Part shown: one piece after another, positions 1 to 7,845 of the stretch | Layout of the letters: each line of letters opens with the position of its first letter | How positions within the stretch are numbered: position 1 is the first letter of the stretch | Assembly: GCA_945860375.1 (NCBI GenBank) | Contig: CAMAQR010000002.1 | Span: 62,001-126,000 of the forward strand | DNA length: 64,000 nt | Source: Pseudorhodobacter antarcticus | GTDB lineage: Bacteria > Pseudomonadota > Alphaproteobacteria > Rhodobacterales > Rhodobacteraceae | Direction of reading: 5' to 3' | Program-made: the position numbers and the translations under genes | Notes under the pieces: model-generated | The model's input: the letters and a program-made list of their open reading frames with translations, nothing else | What the model was told of the DNA's origin: nothing | Database searches by the model: none

Positions 1-64
1 GCGGAATAGGTCGGCGTTGCAAGGCGTTGACAAATTGGGGGCCGGGCCGCTAGGTCTGGCCCCC

Positions 65-775
65 ATGTCATTGCATCCGCCCAGATCCACCTTCACCGCG
101 GGCCTTGTCACCGCCCTGCCGATCGCTTTGGGCTATTTTCCGATTGCGTTTTCGTTCGGCGTGGCGGCGACGCGCGCGGGCCTGTCTGGGGTTGAGGCGT
201 TCGGGTTGTCCCTTATCATCTATGCGGGGGCGGCGCAGTTTTTGGCGCTGGCGCTGATCACCGGGGGAGCGCCGGTTCTGGTGGCGGCCTTCACTTTGGT
301 GGCGATGAATGTGCGGCATGTGCTTTATGGTCCGGCGCTGATCAAACGGGCGGGGCCGGGTGCGCGGTCACGCCATGCTTGGGCTTGGGCGTTTGGGCTG
401 ACGGATGAGGTGTTTGGTGCGGCCTTGGGCGCGCTGGCGCGGGGGAAGGTGTCGTTTTCGGAGCCGTTCATGTTCGGGCTGGGGCTGGGGGCCTACGGGT
501 CTTGGCTGGCGGGCACAGCCTTGGGTGCATTCGCCGGGGGGGCGGCCTTGAAGGATTGGCCGGTGCTGGATGCGGCCCTTGGCTTCATGTTGCCGGCCCT
601 GTTTCTGGCCTTGCTGTTGTCGATCCTGTCGCGGGTCCAGTTGCCGGTGATTGCGGTGGCTGCGGTGGCGACAGTTGCGGTGACGCTGCTTTGGTCCGGC
701 ACGGCGGGGATTTTGGCGGGCATGGTCGCGGGGGCAGTGGCGGGGCTTTTGCGAAAGGTGCCTGATGCGGGCTGA
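65..775 (+). CDS. azlC: AzlC family branched-chain amino acid exporter, large subunit
   Basis: This is the large inner-membrane subunit of the AzlCD-type exporter, a family known to move branched-chain amino acids out of the cell. The 236-residue protein is almost entirely hydrophobic with several predicted membrane spans. It contains the family-typical stretch IIYAGAAQFLAL followed by MNVRHVLYGPAL. I chose the ATG at 65 (MSLHPPRSTF) over an in-frame TTG at 17 because homologues begin near this point. The stop overlaps the start of azlD by 11 bases, which is the usual arrangement and indicates translational coupling. The substrate is known only at family level, so specificity is inferred. Confidence 0.9.
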   Translation: MSLHPPRSTFTAGLVTALPIALGYFPIAFSFGVAATRAGLSGVEAFGLSLIIYAGAAQFLALALITGGAPVLVAAFTLVAMNVRHVLYGPALIKRAGPGARSRHAWAWAFGLTDEVFGAALGALARGKVSFSEPFMFGLGLGAYGSWLAGTALGAFAGGAALKDWPVLDAALGFMLPALFLALLLSILSRVQLPVIAVAAVATVAVTLLWSGTAGILAGMVAGAVAGLLRKVPDAG

Positions 776-1079
776 GATTCTGACACTGGCTTTGATCGTG
801 GGGGCCTTCACTTGGGCGTTCCGGTTTTTTCCGACCAAGTTGGACCTGTCCACCATGGCCCCCGATGGACTGCTGGCGCGGTTTCTCGCGGCGACCGGCC
901 CGGCGGCGATTGCGACGCTGTTTGTGGCGTCGGTCTTGCCGATGCTGGCCCAAGGCGTGCCGCTGCCCTTGGCCGCGGGCACGATTGCCGTGCTGGCGGT
1001 TTATGCCGTGATGCGGTCGGTGGTCGGGGCAACGCTGGCTGGCTCGGCGGGGTACGGTTTGGCGGTCTGGCTGATCTAG
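765..1079 (+). CDS. azlD: AzlD family branched-chain amino acid exporter, small subunit
   Basis: A 104-residue hydrophobic protein matching the small partner of AzlC. About four membrane segments are visible, and the N-terminal pattern FTWAFRFFPTKL is typical of AzlD. The gene overlaps azlC in another frame, so the two subunits are probably made together and form one exporter in the inner membrane. No terminator is evident after it, and the next gene begins about 50 bases downstream. The assignment rests on family resemblance plus the azlCD gene order. Confidence 0.88.
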   Translation: MRAEILTLALIVGAFTWAFRFFPTKLDLSTMAPDGLLARFLAATGPAAIATLFVASVLPMLAQGVPLPLAAGTIAVLAVYAVMRSVVGATLAGSAGYGLAVWLI

Positions 1080-1132
1080 GTCATAGGCCGATGGATTTTG
1101 CGGACTTAGGATGGCGTTCAATGGAGGCCACC

Positions 1133-1450
1133 ATGCTTGAAATCATTCCTGCCAAGGTCGTTCAAATCATCATCCAATCGCGCGAAGGCCCGATGGTGAA
1201 ACCCGAGATGCGCGCTTTTATTGCCGGGCTGAACGATGACGAAAAGGCCCATTTGACGGCGCTGGCCTGGATCGGCCGCGGCGCATTTGAGGCCGAAGAT
1301 TTTGCCGAGGCCGTGGCAACTGCGGTGGCAGAAGCCAGCACACCGACCGAAGACTACCTGATGGGCATGCCGCATCTGGCCGAAAACCTTGAGGGGGGGC
1401 TGGAGGCGATGGGAATTGATGTCGCCGCCGAGGAAGAGGATCTGCTTTAG
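1133..1450 (+). CDS. DUF3775 family protein
   Basis: A 105-residue soluble acidic protein resembling the DUF3775 family of alphaproteobacteria, whose function is unknown. Features are an N-terminal segment (MLEIIPAKVVQIIIQ), a central stretch NDDEKAHLTALAWIGRG and a very acidic tail ending AAEEEDLL. The start at 1133 is favoured by GGAGG at about 1123; an in-frame ATG at 1121 would absorb that ribosome-binding site. The reading frame stays open well upstream, but the upstream part translates the azlD region in another frame and is not protein-like. It sits between azlD and thioredoxin 2 on the same strand. Confidence 0.75.
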   Translation: MLEIIPAKVVQIIIQSREGPMVKPEMRAFIAGLNDDEKAHLTALAWIGRGAFEAEDFAEAVATAVAEASTPTEDYLMGMPHLAENLEGGLEAMGIDVAAEEEDLL

Positions 1451-1508
1451 GCTTGAACCCCGGCGCGCCGCCCATATATCTGCGATAAGTGGAATATATG
1501 AGGCTGCG

Positions 1509-1946
1509 ATGACCGAAGCTGTAAAGCTGTGCTGCGCCACCTGCGGGCAAATGAACCGGGTGCCATTGGCCAAGTTGGGCGATGCGCCGAAATGCGGGTC
1601 TTGCGGCGATCCGTTGGCGGATGGCCGGGTGATGGAGTTGGACGCGGGTGCGCATGAAAAGGCGACGCGCGGTGATGAAATGCCGCTCTTGGTCGACTAC
1701 TGGGCGCCCTGGTGCGGCCCCTGCCGCGCAATGGCACCGGAATTCGTCAAGGCCGCCAAGGCTTTGACCGGGCGGGCGCGGTTGGCGAAACTGAACACCG
1801 AGGACAATCCAGAGATTTCCGCCCGCGCCCGCATTCAGGGCATCCCGGCGCTGATCCTGTACAAGCGCGGGCGCGAAGTGGCGCGTTTGGCAGGCGCGCG
1901 TCCGGCCAGCGATATCGTGGCCTTTGTGCAGGGGCATTTGGGCTAA
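1509..1946 (+). CDS. trxC: thioredoxin 2 (zinc-binding thioredoxin)
   Basis: A cytoplasmic protein-disulfide reductase of the TrxC type. The 145-residue protein carries an N-terminal zinc ribbon of two CxxC pairs (CATC and CGSC, roughly residues 9-36) and a thioredoxin fold with the active site WCGPC near residue 69. The cis-proline motif is seen in IQGIPALILY. Length and domain order fit TrxC rather than TrxA. The start at 1509 gives the normal N-terminus just ahead of the zinc ribbon; the open frame reaches upstream but overlaps the previous gene. TrxC proteins are usually linked to oxidative stress defence, but no regulatory site was recognised here. Confidence 0.93.
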   Translation: MTEAVKLCCATCGQMNRVPLAKLGDAPKCGSCGDPLADGRVMELDAGAHEKATRGDEMPLLVDYWAPWCGPCRAMAPEFVKAAKALTGRARLAKLNTEDNPEISARARIQGIPALILYKRGREVARLAGARPASDIVAFVQGHLG

Positions 1947-2201
1947 GGGTTTGGGTCTTGAGTGCCGAAAGCGCGCACCCAAACACGCCGGCCAGAGCAG
2001 GGGAACTTCCTGATCGCCGCTGTCACCCGCCATGCGAGGTCTGATCTGTCGCGGGCGTGGCAGTTTGCTTTGGCGGGGAGGTGACGCTGCTCTCGGCGCG
2101 GCTGGTCGGCGCTTTTGGGTCACGGCGGGCCGCTTTGGTGCTTTTGCAAATGTCAAAGCCAAGGGGCGGCGGGGCGGTCTTAGGTGTCACCGGGACTGGC
2201 G
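1947..2201. other. non-coding stretch after trxC, probably part of a decayed gene
   Basis: No convincing reading frame, tRNA or terminator is visible. It leads directly into the degraded response-regulator remnant that starts near 2202, and the N-terminal receiver part of that gene may once have lain here. A stop (TAG at 2181) falls in the frame of the remnant. I could not recover a recognisable receiver motif. Confidence 0.4.
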
Positions 2202-2540
2202 GGACGTTTGCTGATTTCGATGCGCGACCCATTGGGGCAGGTGGCCAATCCTTTGGCCCGGTGATCGCGACGAGAGGGGAGCATTCCAAAGCCGGCGGCG
2301 CAGGGCAAAAGCAACAAGGAAGCCGGGCGCGATCTGTCGATTCAAGAACAGACAGTCAGGCATTACATGACATCGATCTAGCAGCAATTGCAGGCGCGCA
2401 GCCGGATCGAGGCGGCGATGTTGGCGCGCGCGCATCTGAAATGCCAGGGTTTTCAGACCATGGTCCGGGGATGGCGGCCAAGATCGGCGGCCCTTGATGC
2501 CTGTGGATCGGACCTTGCTGGGGGAGATTGGCTTCAGTGA
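2202..2540 (+). pseudogene. remnant of a NarL/LuxR-type response regulator (C-terminal HTH)
   Basis: One frame translates to the C-terminal DNA-binding half of a NarL/FixJ-type regulator. It shows NPLAR, a stop, SRREGSI, then QGKSNKEAGRDLSIQEQTV, RHYMTSI, a stop, and QQLQARSRIEAAMLARAHL. This follows the LuxR helix-turn-helix pattern closely (GKSNKEI, then L..QEQTVR.Y...IY..L.ARSR.EAA..A). In-frame stops are TGA at 2262 and TAG at 2379; the second replaces the expected tyrosine of the IYQQL segment. No intact receiver domain is present upstream. I read it as a dead gene; sequencing error is less likely with two stops and a missing N-terminus. Confidence 0.6.
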
Positions 2541-2560
2541 CCCCAATAGTGCGGCTGCCA

Positions 2561-2767
2561 ATGAAAACCCAGATCCTGACTGCAACCCTTGCCATTTTCG
2601 CCTTGTCGTTGATGGGCGAAGCCGATGCCCGCATCGGTGCCACTGGTGCCTATTCGGTGGAAGACCTGACCTACACTTGGGTGGAAAAGCGCAAGAAACA
2701 GCACGTCAAGGGTGGGTCCGGCTGCGATCCGGCGCGTGACGTCGCTGAACAGCCAGAGCGCCGTTAA
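2561..2767 (+). CDS. small putative exported protein, doubtful
   Basis: A 68-residue frame starts with a good signal-peptide pattern: basic start, hydrophobic core ATLAIFALSLMG and a possible signal peptidase I site EADA before RIGA. The mature part is short and polar (SVEDLTYTWVEKRKK) with one cysteine. No clear Shine-Dalgarno sequence precedes the ATG, and I recognise no family. It directly follows a pseudogene, so it may itself be a fragment of a once longer exported protein. Confidence 0.35.
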   Translation: MKTQILTATLAIFALSLMGEADARIGATGAYSVEDLTYTWVEKRKKQHVKGGSGCDPARDVAEQPERR

Positions 2768-3308
2768 GCCTTTCGACATGACAACGCCAAAGCGGGGCCT
2801 TCTGTCGCTTTTTGCATCTTGGGCCGCCCCGACTGGTTTTATCCAGTGCTTGGGGGGGGCAAACCCGCACATATGACAAAGCGCGCACAAGGGTTTGCCC
2901 GCCATTGCATGGCCCCAACCTGCGGTTTCGCAACATGGATCGGGTCTGGTCCTTTCGCAGTCTTGCTGCAAGACCTGCTGGTTTTGCCAAGCCACCCGCT
3001 GCGTTGGCCGGGCTTTTTGGCAAGGGCTTTGGAGGCGGTTTGAAGGTTTCCAAAGTACAATCCCCGTTCTTGTCATCCTGTGAAATCGGGCGAATTTGGC
3101 GCAATATGAAAGTGGTTTCACCTGTTTTGCGCCACATGGATGAGAGAGACAAAGGGATGATATTCCATAAAACAAGGGAATCTTCAGCACGTTCGTCACT
3201 TTTCAACACTGGTCAGCGCCAGATCACGCTTTGGCTTGGCTCCAAGGTCCGGTTGCCAAGAAAGATGCAGATCCAAGGCAATATCTGATCCTTCAGACAA
3301 CTGATTTT
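2768..3308. other. non-coding stretch upstream of the thu operon
   Basis: Neither strand gives a protein-like frame; the longest frames have composition unlike the neighbouring genes. Two structures are visible: a perfect 10-bp inverted repeat GGGCAAACCC (2857-2866) with GGGTTTGCCC (2891-2900), and a small hairpin near 2961-2976. The base composition is less GC-rich toward 3050-3330. With the adjacent pseudogene this looks like a decayed region. Confidence 0.5.
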
Positions 3309-3318
3309 AAAGCGCTTT
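3309..3318. promoter_or_regulatory. LacI-family-type operator palindrome
   Basis: The perfect palindrome AAAGCGCTTT lies about 14 bases upstream of a -35 hexamer and 150 bases upstream of thuE. Flanks extend the symmetry (TTAAAGC/GCTTTGA, 6 of 7 pairs). LacI-family sugar regulators, including ThuR known for the Sinorhizobium thu operon, bind AT-flanked palindromes with a central CG. No regulator gene lies in the window, so the binding protein is inferred. Confidence 0.55.
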
Positions 3319-3331
3319 GAGGGGAGAATCG

Positions 3332-3360
3332 TTGACAGTTGCAAACCCTTTGCGTTAAAC
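3332..3360 (+). promoter_or_regulatory. predicted sigma-70 promoter of the thu operon
   Basis: TTGACA at 3332-3337 is separated by exactly 17 bases from TTAAAC at 3355-3360. The start of thuE is 107 bases beyond, leaving an untranslated leader of roughly 100 bases. The -35 element is a perfect consensus and the -10 is moderate. The adjacent upstream palindrome makes this the most likely regulated promoter of the operon. Confidence 0.55.
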
Positions 3361-3466
3361 GATCCCCAAATGCTTCGGGAGGCCTTTTCACGCGGAAGAG
3401 GAAAATGGGGCGTTTTGCGACAGGGACGCGCCGAAAAGGCGCTCAAAATCAACAAGGAGGAATACC

Positions 3467-4747
3467 ATGTCCTTTGGATTCAAAGGCCGTGCATTGCGGT
3501 CCGCTGCTGTTGTGGCGATCGTAAGCGCTTTGGGCGCGCCGGCTATGGCTGACGAAGTGTTCTACGTTTCGGGCGCCGTCGGCAACGCTGTTGAAAACTT
3601 CAAAACTTTGGTCAAGCCGTGGGAAGACGCCACTGGCCACACCGTCACCATGGTGCCGATGCCCGCATCGACCAGCGACCAGTTCGCACAGTACCGTCTT
3701 TGGTTGGCCGCTGGCACCGCTGACATCGACCTTTATCAGACCGATGTGATCTGGGCGCCGCAGTTGGCCGACCACTTCGTTGATCTGACCGAAGCCGCCA
3801 AGGATCTGGCCCCAACGCATTTCCCGTCGATCATCCAATCGCAAACCGTTGGCGGCAAACTGGTCGCGCTGCCGATCTTCACCGACGCACCGGCCCTTTA
3901 TTATCGTAAGGACCTGCTGGAAAAGTACGGCGTCGCCGTGCCGAAAACCTGGGCCGAGCTGACTGTCGCGGCACAGACCGTGCAGGATGGTGAGCGCGCG
4001 GCTGGCAAGGCCGACTTCCACGGCTTTGTCTGGCAGGGCAACGCCTATGAAGGCCTGACCTGCAACGCACTGGAGTGGGTGAAGTCGTTCGGTGGCGGTC
4101 AGATCGTCGAGCCTGATGGCACTATTTCGATCAACAACGAAAAGGCCGCACTGGCGCTTGAAACCGTCAAGGGCTGGGTTGGCACGATTTCGCCGGCTGG
4201 CGTTCTGGCCTATCAGGAAGAAGAAGCCCGTGGCGTCTGGCAGACCGGCAACGCCGCGTTCATGCGCAACTGGCCCTATGCTTATGGCTTGGGCAACGGC
4301 GCTGACTCGGCGGTGAAAGACTTGTTCGGCGTCACCACGCTGCCGGTTGGCGCAGAGGGCGATACCTCGGCTGCAACGCTGGGCGGCTGGAACGTGGCTG
4401 TGTCGAAGTACTCGGTCCATCAGGAAGCCGCCATGTCGCTGGCGATGTATCTGGCTGGTCCAGAGGCACAAAAGCAGCGCGCGATTGCTGAATCGAACCT
4501 GCCGACGATCGTCGCCTTGTATGACGATGCAGACATCGCGGCTGCGCAGCCGATCATTCCGCAGTGGAAAGACGTGTTCCTGAATGCCGTGCCGCGTCCT
4601 TCGGCCCCGACCCTTGGCAAGTACAACGAGGTTTCCTCAAAGTTCTGGTCCGCGGTTCACTCGACCCTTTCGGGCAACGGCACCGCTGCTGAAAACCTGG
4701 AACTGCTGGAAGCGGATCTGACAGAACTGAAAGGCGACGCTTGGTAA
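3467..4747 (+). CDS. thuE: trehalose/maltose-type ABC transporter substrate-binding protein
   Basis: The periplasmic binding protein that captures trehalose or a related disaccharide for the ThuFGK transporter. The 426-residue protein has a signal peptide with likely cleavage after PAMA, about residue 28. It is a family 1 solute-binding protein with the strongly ThuE-like block YQTDVIWAPQLADHF and then TDAPALYYRKDLL. A strong ribosome-binding site (AAGGAGGAA) sits before the ATG at 3467. It is the first gene of thuEFGKAB, and a spacer with three hairpins separates it from thuF, as is common where binding protein is needed in excess. Substrate is inferred from synteny with ThuA and ThuB; maltose or sucrose are alternatives. 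Confidence 0.9.
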   Translation: MSFGFKGRALRSAAVVAIVSALGAPAMADEVFYVSGAVGNAVENFKTLVKPWEDATGHTVTMVPMPASTSDQFAQYRLWLAAGTADIDLYQTDVIWAPQLADHFVDLTEAAKDLAPTHFPSIIQSQTVGGKLVALPIFTDAPALYYRKDLLEKYGVAVPKTWAELTVAAQTVQDGERAAGKADFHGFVWQGNAYEGLTCNALEWVKSFGGGQIVEPDGTISINNEKAALALETVKGWVGTISPAGVLAYQEEEARGVWQTGNAAFMRNWPYAYGLGNGADSAVKDLFGVTTLPVGAEGDTSAATLGGWNVAVSKYSVHQEAAMSLAMYLAGPEAQKQRAIAESNLPTIVALYDDADIAAAQPIIPQWKDVFLNAVPRPSAPTLGKYNEVSSKFWSAVHSTLSGNGTAAENLELLEADLTELKGDAW

Positions 4748-4767
4748 TCCTCCCGGCGCGCCAGAGC

Positions 4768-4804
4768 GGATTTCCGTCAATCTGATTCAGTTTGACGGAA
4801 ATCC
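4768..4804 (+). other. 13-bp stem-loop in the thuE-thuF spacer
   Basis: GGATTTCCGTCAA (4768-4780) is followed by its perfect complement TTGACGGAAATCC (4792-4804), leaving an 11-base loop. No T-run follows, so it is more likely an mRNA-stabilising or processing hairpin protecting thuE message than a full terminator. Such structures are known downstream of binding-protein genes in several transporter operons. Confidence 0.6.
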
Positions 4805-4885
4805 AAGACAGGCACTGCCAGTGTATGTTGCGGTTGCGGTCCTTCGGCCAAACCCGATGGAACACAACACGCTCCGACACGCCTT

Positions 4886-4939
4886 GAAAAGGGGCGGTGG
4901 GGGGATTTGAAAAAATCCCGCAACCCGTCGCCCTTTTTC
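4886..4939 (+). other. nested stem-loop, possible attenuator before thuF
   Basis: An outer stem pairs GAAAAGGGGCG (4886-4896) with CGCCCTTTTTC (4929-4939), with one wobble or mismatch position. An inner hairpin GGGATTT-GAAA-AAATCCC occupies 4902-4919. The right arm contains a run of five T, so partial termination is possible. A third hairpin CGGCCCC/GGGGCCG follows at 4946-4965, close to the thuF start. Confidence 0.45.
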
Positions 4940-4979
4940 TGTTTTCGGCCCCGGTGGGGGGGCCGTTCAAAGGGGGGGT

Positions 4980-5951
4980 ATGATGACTACTGCGACATCC
5001 AGCGCCGGACAGAACAGTGGCAAAAGCCTGCAACAGCAGCGCCAGGCCGCCGCCTTCTGGTTTCTGGCGCCCATGCTTTTGGCGCTGTTCTGCGTCGCCG
5101 CTTGGCCATTGCTGCGCACAGTCTGGTTTTCATTCACCGACACGTCGTTGAACAATCTGTACGGCGGCAAGTGGATTGGTTTCGACAATTATCTGAAGGT
5201 CAGCACGCTGGCCTCGGGCAAAGTGATTTATCGCGGCACGCTGGTGGATCCGGCCTGGTGGAACGCGGTCTGGAACACGGTGCGATTTTCCGTCATTTCG
5301 GTGATCTGCGAAACCACGCTGGGCCTGATCGTGGCGCTGGTGCTGAACGCCGAATTCAAGGGCCGGGGCATCGTGCGCGCGGCCATTCTGATCCCTTGGG
5401 CCATTCCGACCATCGTGTCGGCCAAAATGTGGGCCTGGATGCTGAACGACCAATACGGCATCATCAATGACATGATGATGGGTCTGGGTCTGATCGACCA
5501 GAAAATCGCATGGACCGCCAGCACCGACACCGCGATGTACGCCGTTCTGATGGTGGACATTTGGAAAACCACACCTTTCATGGCGCTTTTGTGCCTTGCC
5601 GGTCTGCAAATGGTGCCGCGCGATATCTATGAGGCAGCAAAACTGGACGGCATCCATCCGGTGAAGGTGTTCTTCAAGATCACCCTGCCGCTGATACGCC
5701 CGGCGCTGATGGTGGCGGTGATCTTCCGCATGCTGGACGCACTGCGGGTGTTTGACCTGATCTATGTGCTCACGCCTAATTCGGCGGCCACCAAAACCAT
5801 GTCGATCATCAGTCGTGAAAACCTGATCGAGTTCGACAAGTTCGCCTATGGCTCGGCGCAATCGACACTTTTGTTCGCGATTCTTGCGGTCTTCGTGTCG
5901 CTGTACATTTGGATCGGCAAAGTTGATCTAAGCGGGGAGAGCGGCAAATGA
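4980..5951 (+). CDS. thuF: sugar ABC transporter permease, MalF-type
   Basis: One of two inner-membrane permease subunits of the ThuEFGK importer. The 323-residue protein has a cytoplasmic N-terminal tail, then six predicted membrane spans, starting with WFLAPMLLALFCVAAWPLL. The ABC-importer coupling loop is clear near residue 218: EAAKLDGIHPVKVFFKITLP. Two ATG codons are adjacent at 4980 and 4983; a G-rich ribosome-binding site precedes them. The stop overlaps the thuG start (ATGA), giving translational coupling. Function is by family and operon context. Confidence 0.92.
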   Translation: MMTTATSSAGQNSGKSLQQQRQAAAFWFLAPMLLALFCVAAWPLLRTVWFSFTDTSLNNLYGGKWIGFDNYLKVSTLASGKVIYRGTLVDPAWWNAVWNTVRFSVISVICETTLGLIVALVLNAEFKGRGIVRAAILIPWAIPTIVSAKMWAWMLNDQYGIINDMMMGLGLIDQKIAWTASTDTAMYAVLMVDIWKTTPFMALLCLAGLQMVPRDIYEAAKLDGIHPVKVFFKITLPLIRPALMVAVIFRMLDALRVFDLIYVLTPNSAATKTMSIISRENLIEFDKFAYGSAQSTLLFAILAVFVSLYIWIGKVDLSGESGK

Positions 5952-6781
5952 CTGGTAGAAAGCTGCTGAACAACGTCGCGTTCTACGCGCTGGTTGTGGT
6001 GATCGTGGTGTTTTCGGTGTTTCCGTTCTACTACGCGATCGTCACCTCTTTTTCCACCGGCACGGCATTGTTTGAGATCAACTATTGGCCAAAGCAATTT
6101 GATTGGGCCAACTATGAGACGGTTCTGGGCGGGCGCAGCTTTCCGCGCAACATTTTGAATTCGGTCTTCATCGCGTCAACCACGGTGATCTTTGCACTGT
6201 TTCTGGCGGTCACGGCATCTTACGCCTTGGCGCGGGTACGCTTCCGGGGGCGGGGCTTGCTGTTGATGACCATCCTTGCGGTGTCGATGTTCCCGCAAAT
6301 CGCCGTTCTGGCCGGGTTGTTCGAGTTGATCAAGTTCCTTGGCATCTTCAACACGCCTTGGGCTTTGATCCTCTCTTATACCATCTTCACCTTGCCGTTC
6401 ACGGTTTGGGTGCTGACCACCTTCATGCGCGATCTGCCGGTCGAGATTGAAGAGGCGGCAATTGTCGATGGTGCAACACCCTGGATCGTCATCACGCAGG
6501 TGTTCCTGCCGCTGCTTTGGCCAGCACTGGTGACGACGGGTCTTTTGGCTTTTATCGGCGCGTGGAATGAATTCCTGTTCGCGCTGACCTTCACCTCGCA
6601 AGAAGTCACCCGCACAACTCCGGTGGCGATTGCGATGTTGTCGGGGGCATCGACCCAAGAAATTCCGTGGGGTCCGATCATGGCGGCTTCGGTCATTGTG
6701 ACCATTCCGTTGATCATCCTCGTTCTTATCTTCCAACGCAAAATCGTGGCGGGTTTGACCGCTGGCGGCGTGAAGGGTTAA
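5948..6781 (+). CDS. thuG: sugar ABC transporter permease, MalG-type
   Basis: The second permease subunit of the importer, 277 residues with six predicted spans. The EAA coupling loop is at about residue 168 (EEAAIVDGATPWIVITQ). The segment WNEFLFALTFT is typical of MalG-like proteins. It overlaps thuF by four bases and is followed within five bases by the ATPase gene, so all three are probably co-translated. It forms the channel with ThuF in the inner membrane. Confidence 0.92.
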   Translation: MTGRKLLNNVAFYALVVVIVVFSVFPFYYAIVTSFSTGTALFEINYWPKQFDWANYETVLGGRSFPRNILNSVFIASTTVIFALFLAVTASYALARVRFRGRGLLLMTILAVSMFPQIAVLAGLFELIKFLGIFNTPWALILSYTIFTLPFTVWVLTTFMRDLPVEIEEAAIVDGATPWIVITQVFLPLLWPALVTTGLLAFIGAWNEFLFALTFTSQEVTRTTPVAIAMLSGASTQEIPWGPIMAASVIVTIPLIILVLIFQRKIVAGLTAGGVKG

Positions 6782-6785
6782 AGCA

Positions 6786-7790
6786 ATGGCAAAAATCGAA
6801 CTCAAGAACGTCAAGAAGTCCTACGGCGCGGTGGACGTGATCAAGGGCATCGACCTGACCATCGAAAAGGGCGAATTCATGGTGTTTGTCGGGCCTTCGG
6901 GCTGCGGCAAATCCACCTTGCTGCGGCTGATTTCGGGGCTTGAGGAAATCAGTTCGGGCGACATGCTGTTTGACTCTGAACGCGTCAACAATGTGCTGCC
7001 GTCGCAGCGTGGCATCGCGATGGTGTTCCAAAGCTATGCTTTGTACCCCCATATGACGGTGTATGATAACATGGCCTTCGGGATGAAACTGGCCAAGGCC
7101 AGCCCCGAGGCGATGAAAAAGAGGGTGCTGGAGGCAGCAAAACTGCTGCAGATTGATCACCTGCTGGACCGTCTGCCCAAGCAGCTTTCGGGCGGTCAGC
7201 GCCAGCGTGTCGCCATCGGCCGCGCGATTGTCCGCGATCCGCGCGTGTTCCTGTTCGACGAACCCTTGTCGAACCTCGACGCCGCCCTGCGGGTGCAAAC
7301 CCGGTTGGAAATTGCCAAGCTGCACCACTCGATGGCGGACGTCACCATGATCTATGTGACCCATGATCAGGTGGAGGCGATGACCTTGGCCGACCGCATT
7401 GCGGTGCTGCGCGACGGCAAGCTTGAACAGGTGGGCAGCCCTGCCGAGTTGTACGAACGCCCGAATTCGATCTTCGTGGCGGGCTTCATCGGCAGCCCGA
7501 AGATGAACTTCCTGACCGGGAAATTTGCCACAGATCATGGCTGTGCCACCTTGGGCATCCGCTCTGAACACCTGGATATTGTGGACGGCGGCGGTATGTG
7601 GACGGGGCAGGTTGTCCATGCCGAAGACCTTGGCAGTGACAACTATCTGTTCGTTGAAGTGGGCTCGGACGAGCCGCTGATCGTGCGCCAAGATGGCAAG
7701 CTGACCCGCCGCGTGGGCGACACCGTGTCGCTTTCGCCAAAGGCCGGACAGATCCACAAATTCGACGCGAACGGCACGCCGATCCGTTGA
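6786..7790 (+). CDS. thuK: sugar ABC transporter ATP-binding protein, UgpC/MalK-type
   Basis: The cytoplasmic ATPase that powers the ThuEFG importer. Motifs in order are Walker A GPSGCGKST (about residues 36-44), the Q-loop region MVFQSYALYPHM, signature LSGGQRQRV near residue 135, Walker B VFLFDEP and the switch histidine in YVTHDQVEAM. A C-terminal TOBE-like domain follows from about residue 240. At 334 residues it is slightly shorter than MalK (about 370). It sits directly after the permease genes, which argues for a dedicated ATPase rather than a shared one. Confidence 0.92.
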   Translation: MAKIELKNVKKSYGAVDVIKGIDLTIEKGEFMVFVGPSGCGKSTLLRLISGLEEISSGDMLFDSERVNNVLPSQRGIAMVFQSYALYPHMTVYDNMAFGMKLAKASPEAMKKRVLEAAKLLQIDHLLDRLPKQLSGGQRQRVAIGRAIVRDPRVFLFDEPLSNLDAALRVQTRLEIAKLHHSMADVTMIYVTHDQVEAMTLADRIAVLRDGKLEQVGSPAELYERPNSIFVAGFIGSPKMNFLTGKFATDHGCATLGIRSEHLDIVDGGGMWTGQVVHAEDLGSDNYLFVEVGSDEPLIVRQDGKLTRRVGDTVSLSPKAGQIHKFDANGTPIR

Positions 7791-7845
7791 TCTTCACCCT
7801 GTCGCGTCCCATGAAGGGGCGCGACATTTTCTATAGGAGTATGCC

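Noticed and set aside
2812..3288. A 158-codon frame and an opposing 167-codon frame in the region before thuE
   Set aside because: Neither has a ribosome-binding site, a domain or the codon bias of neighbouring genes.
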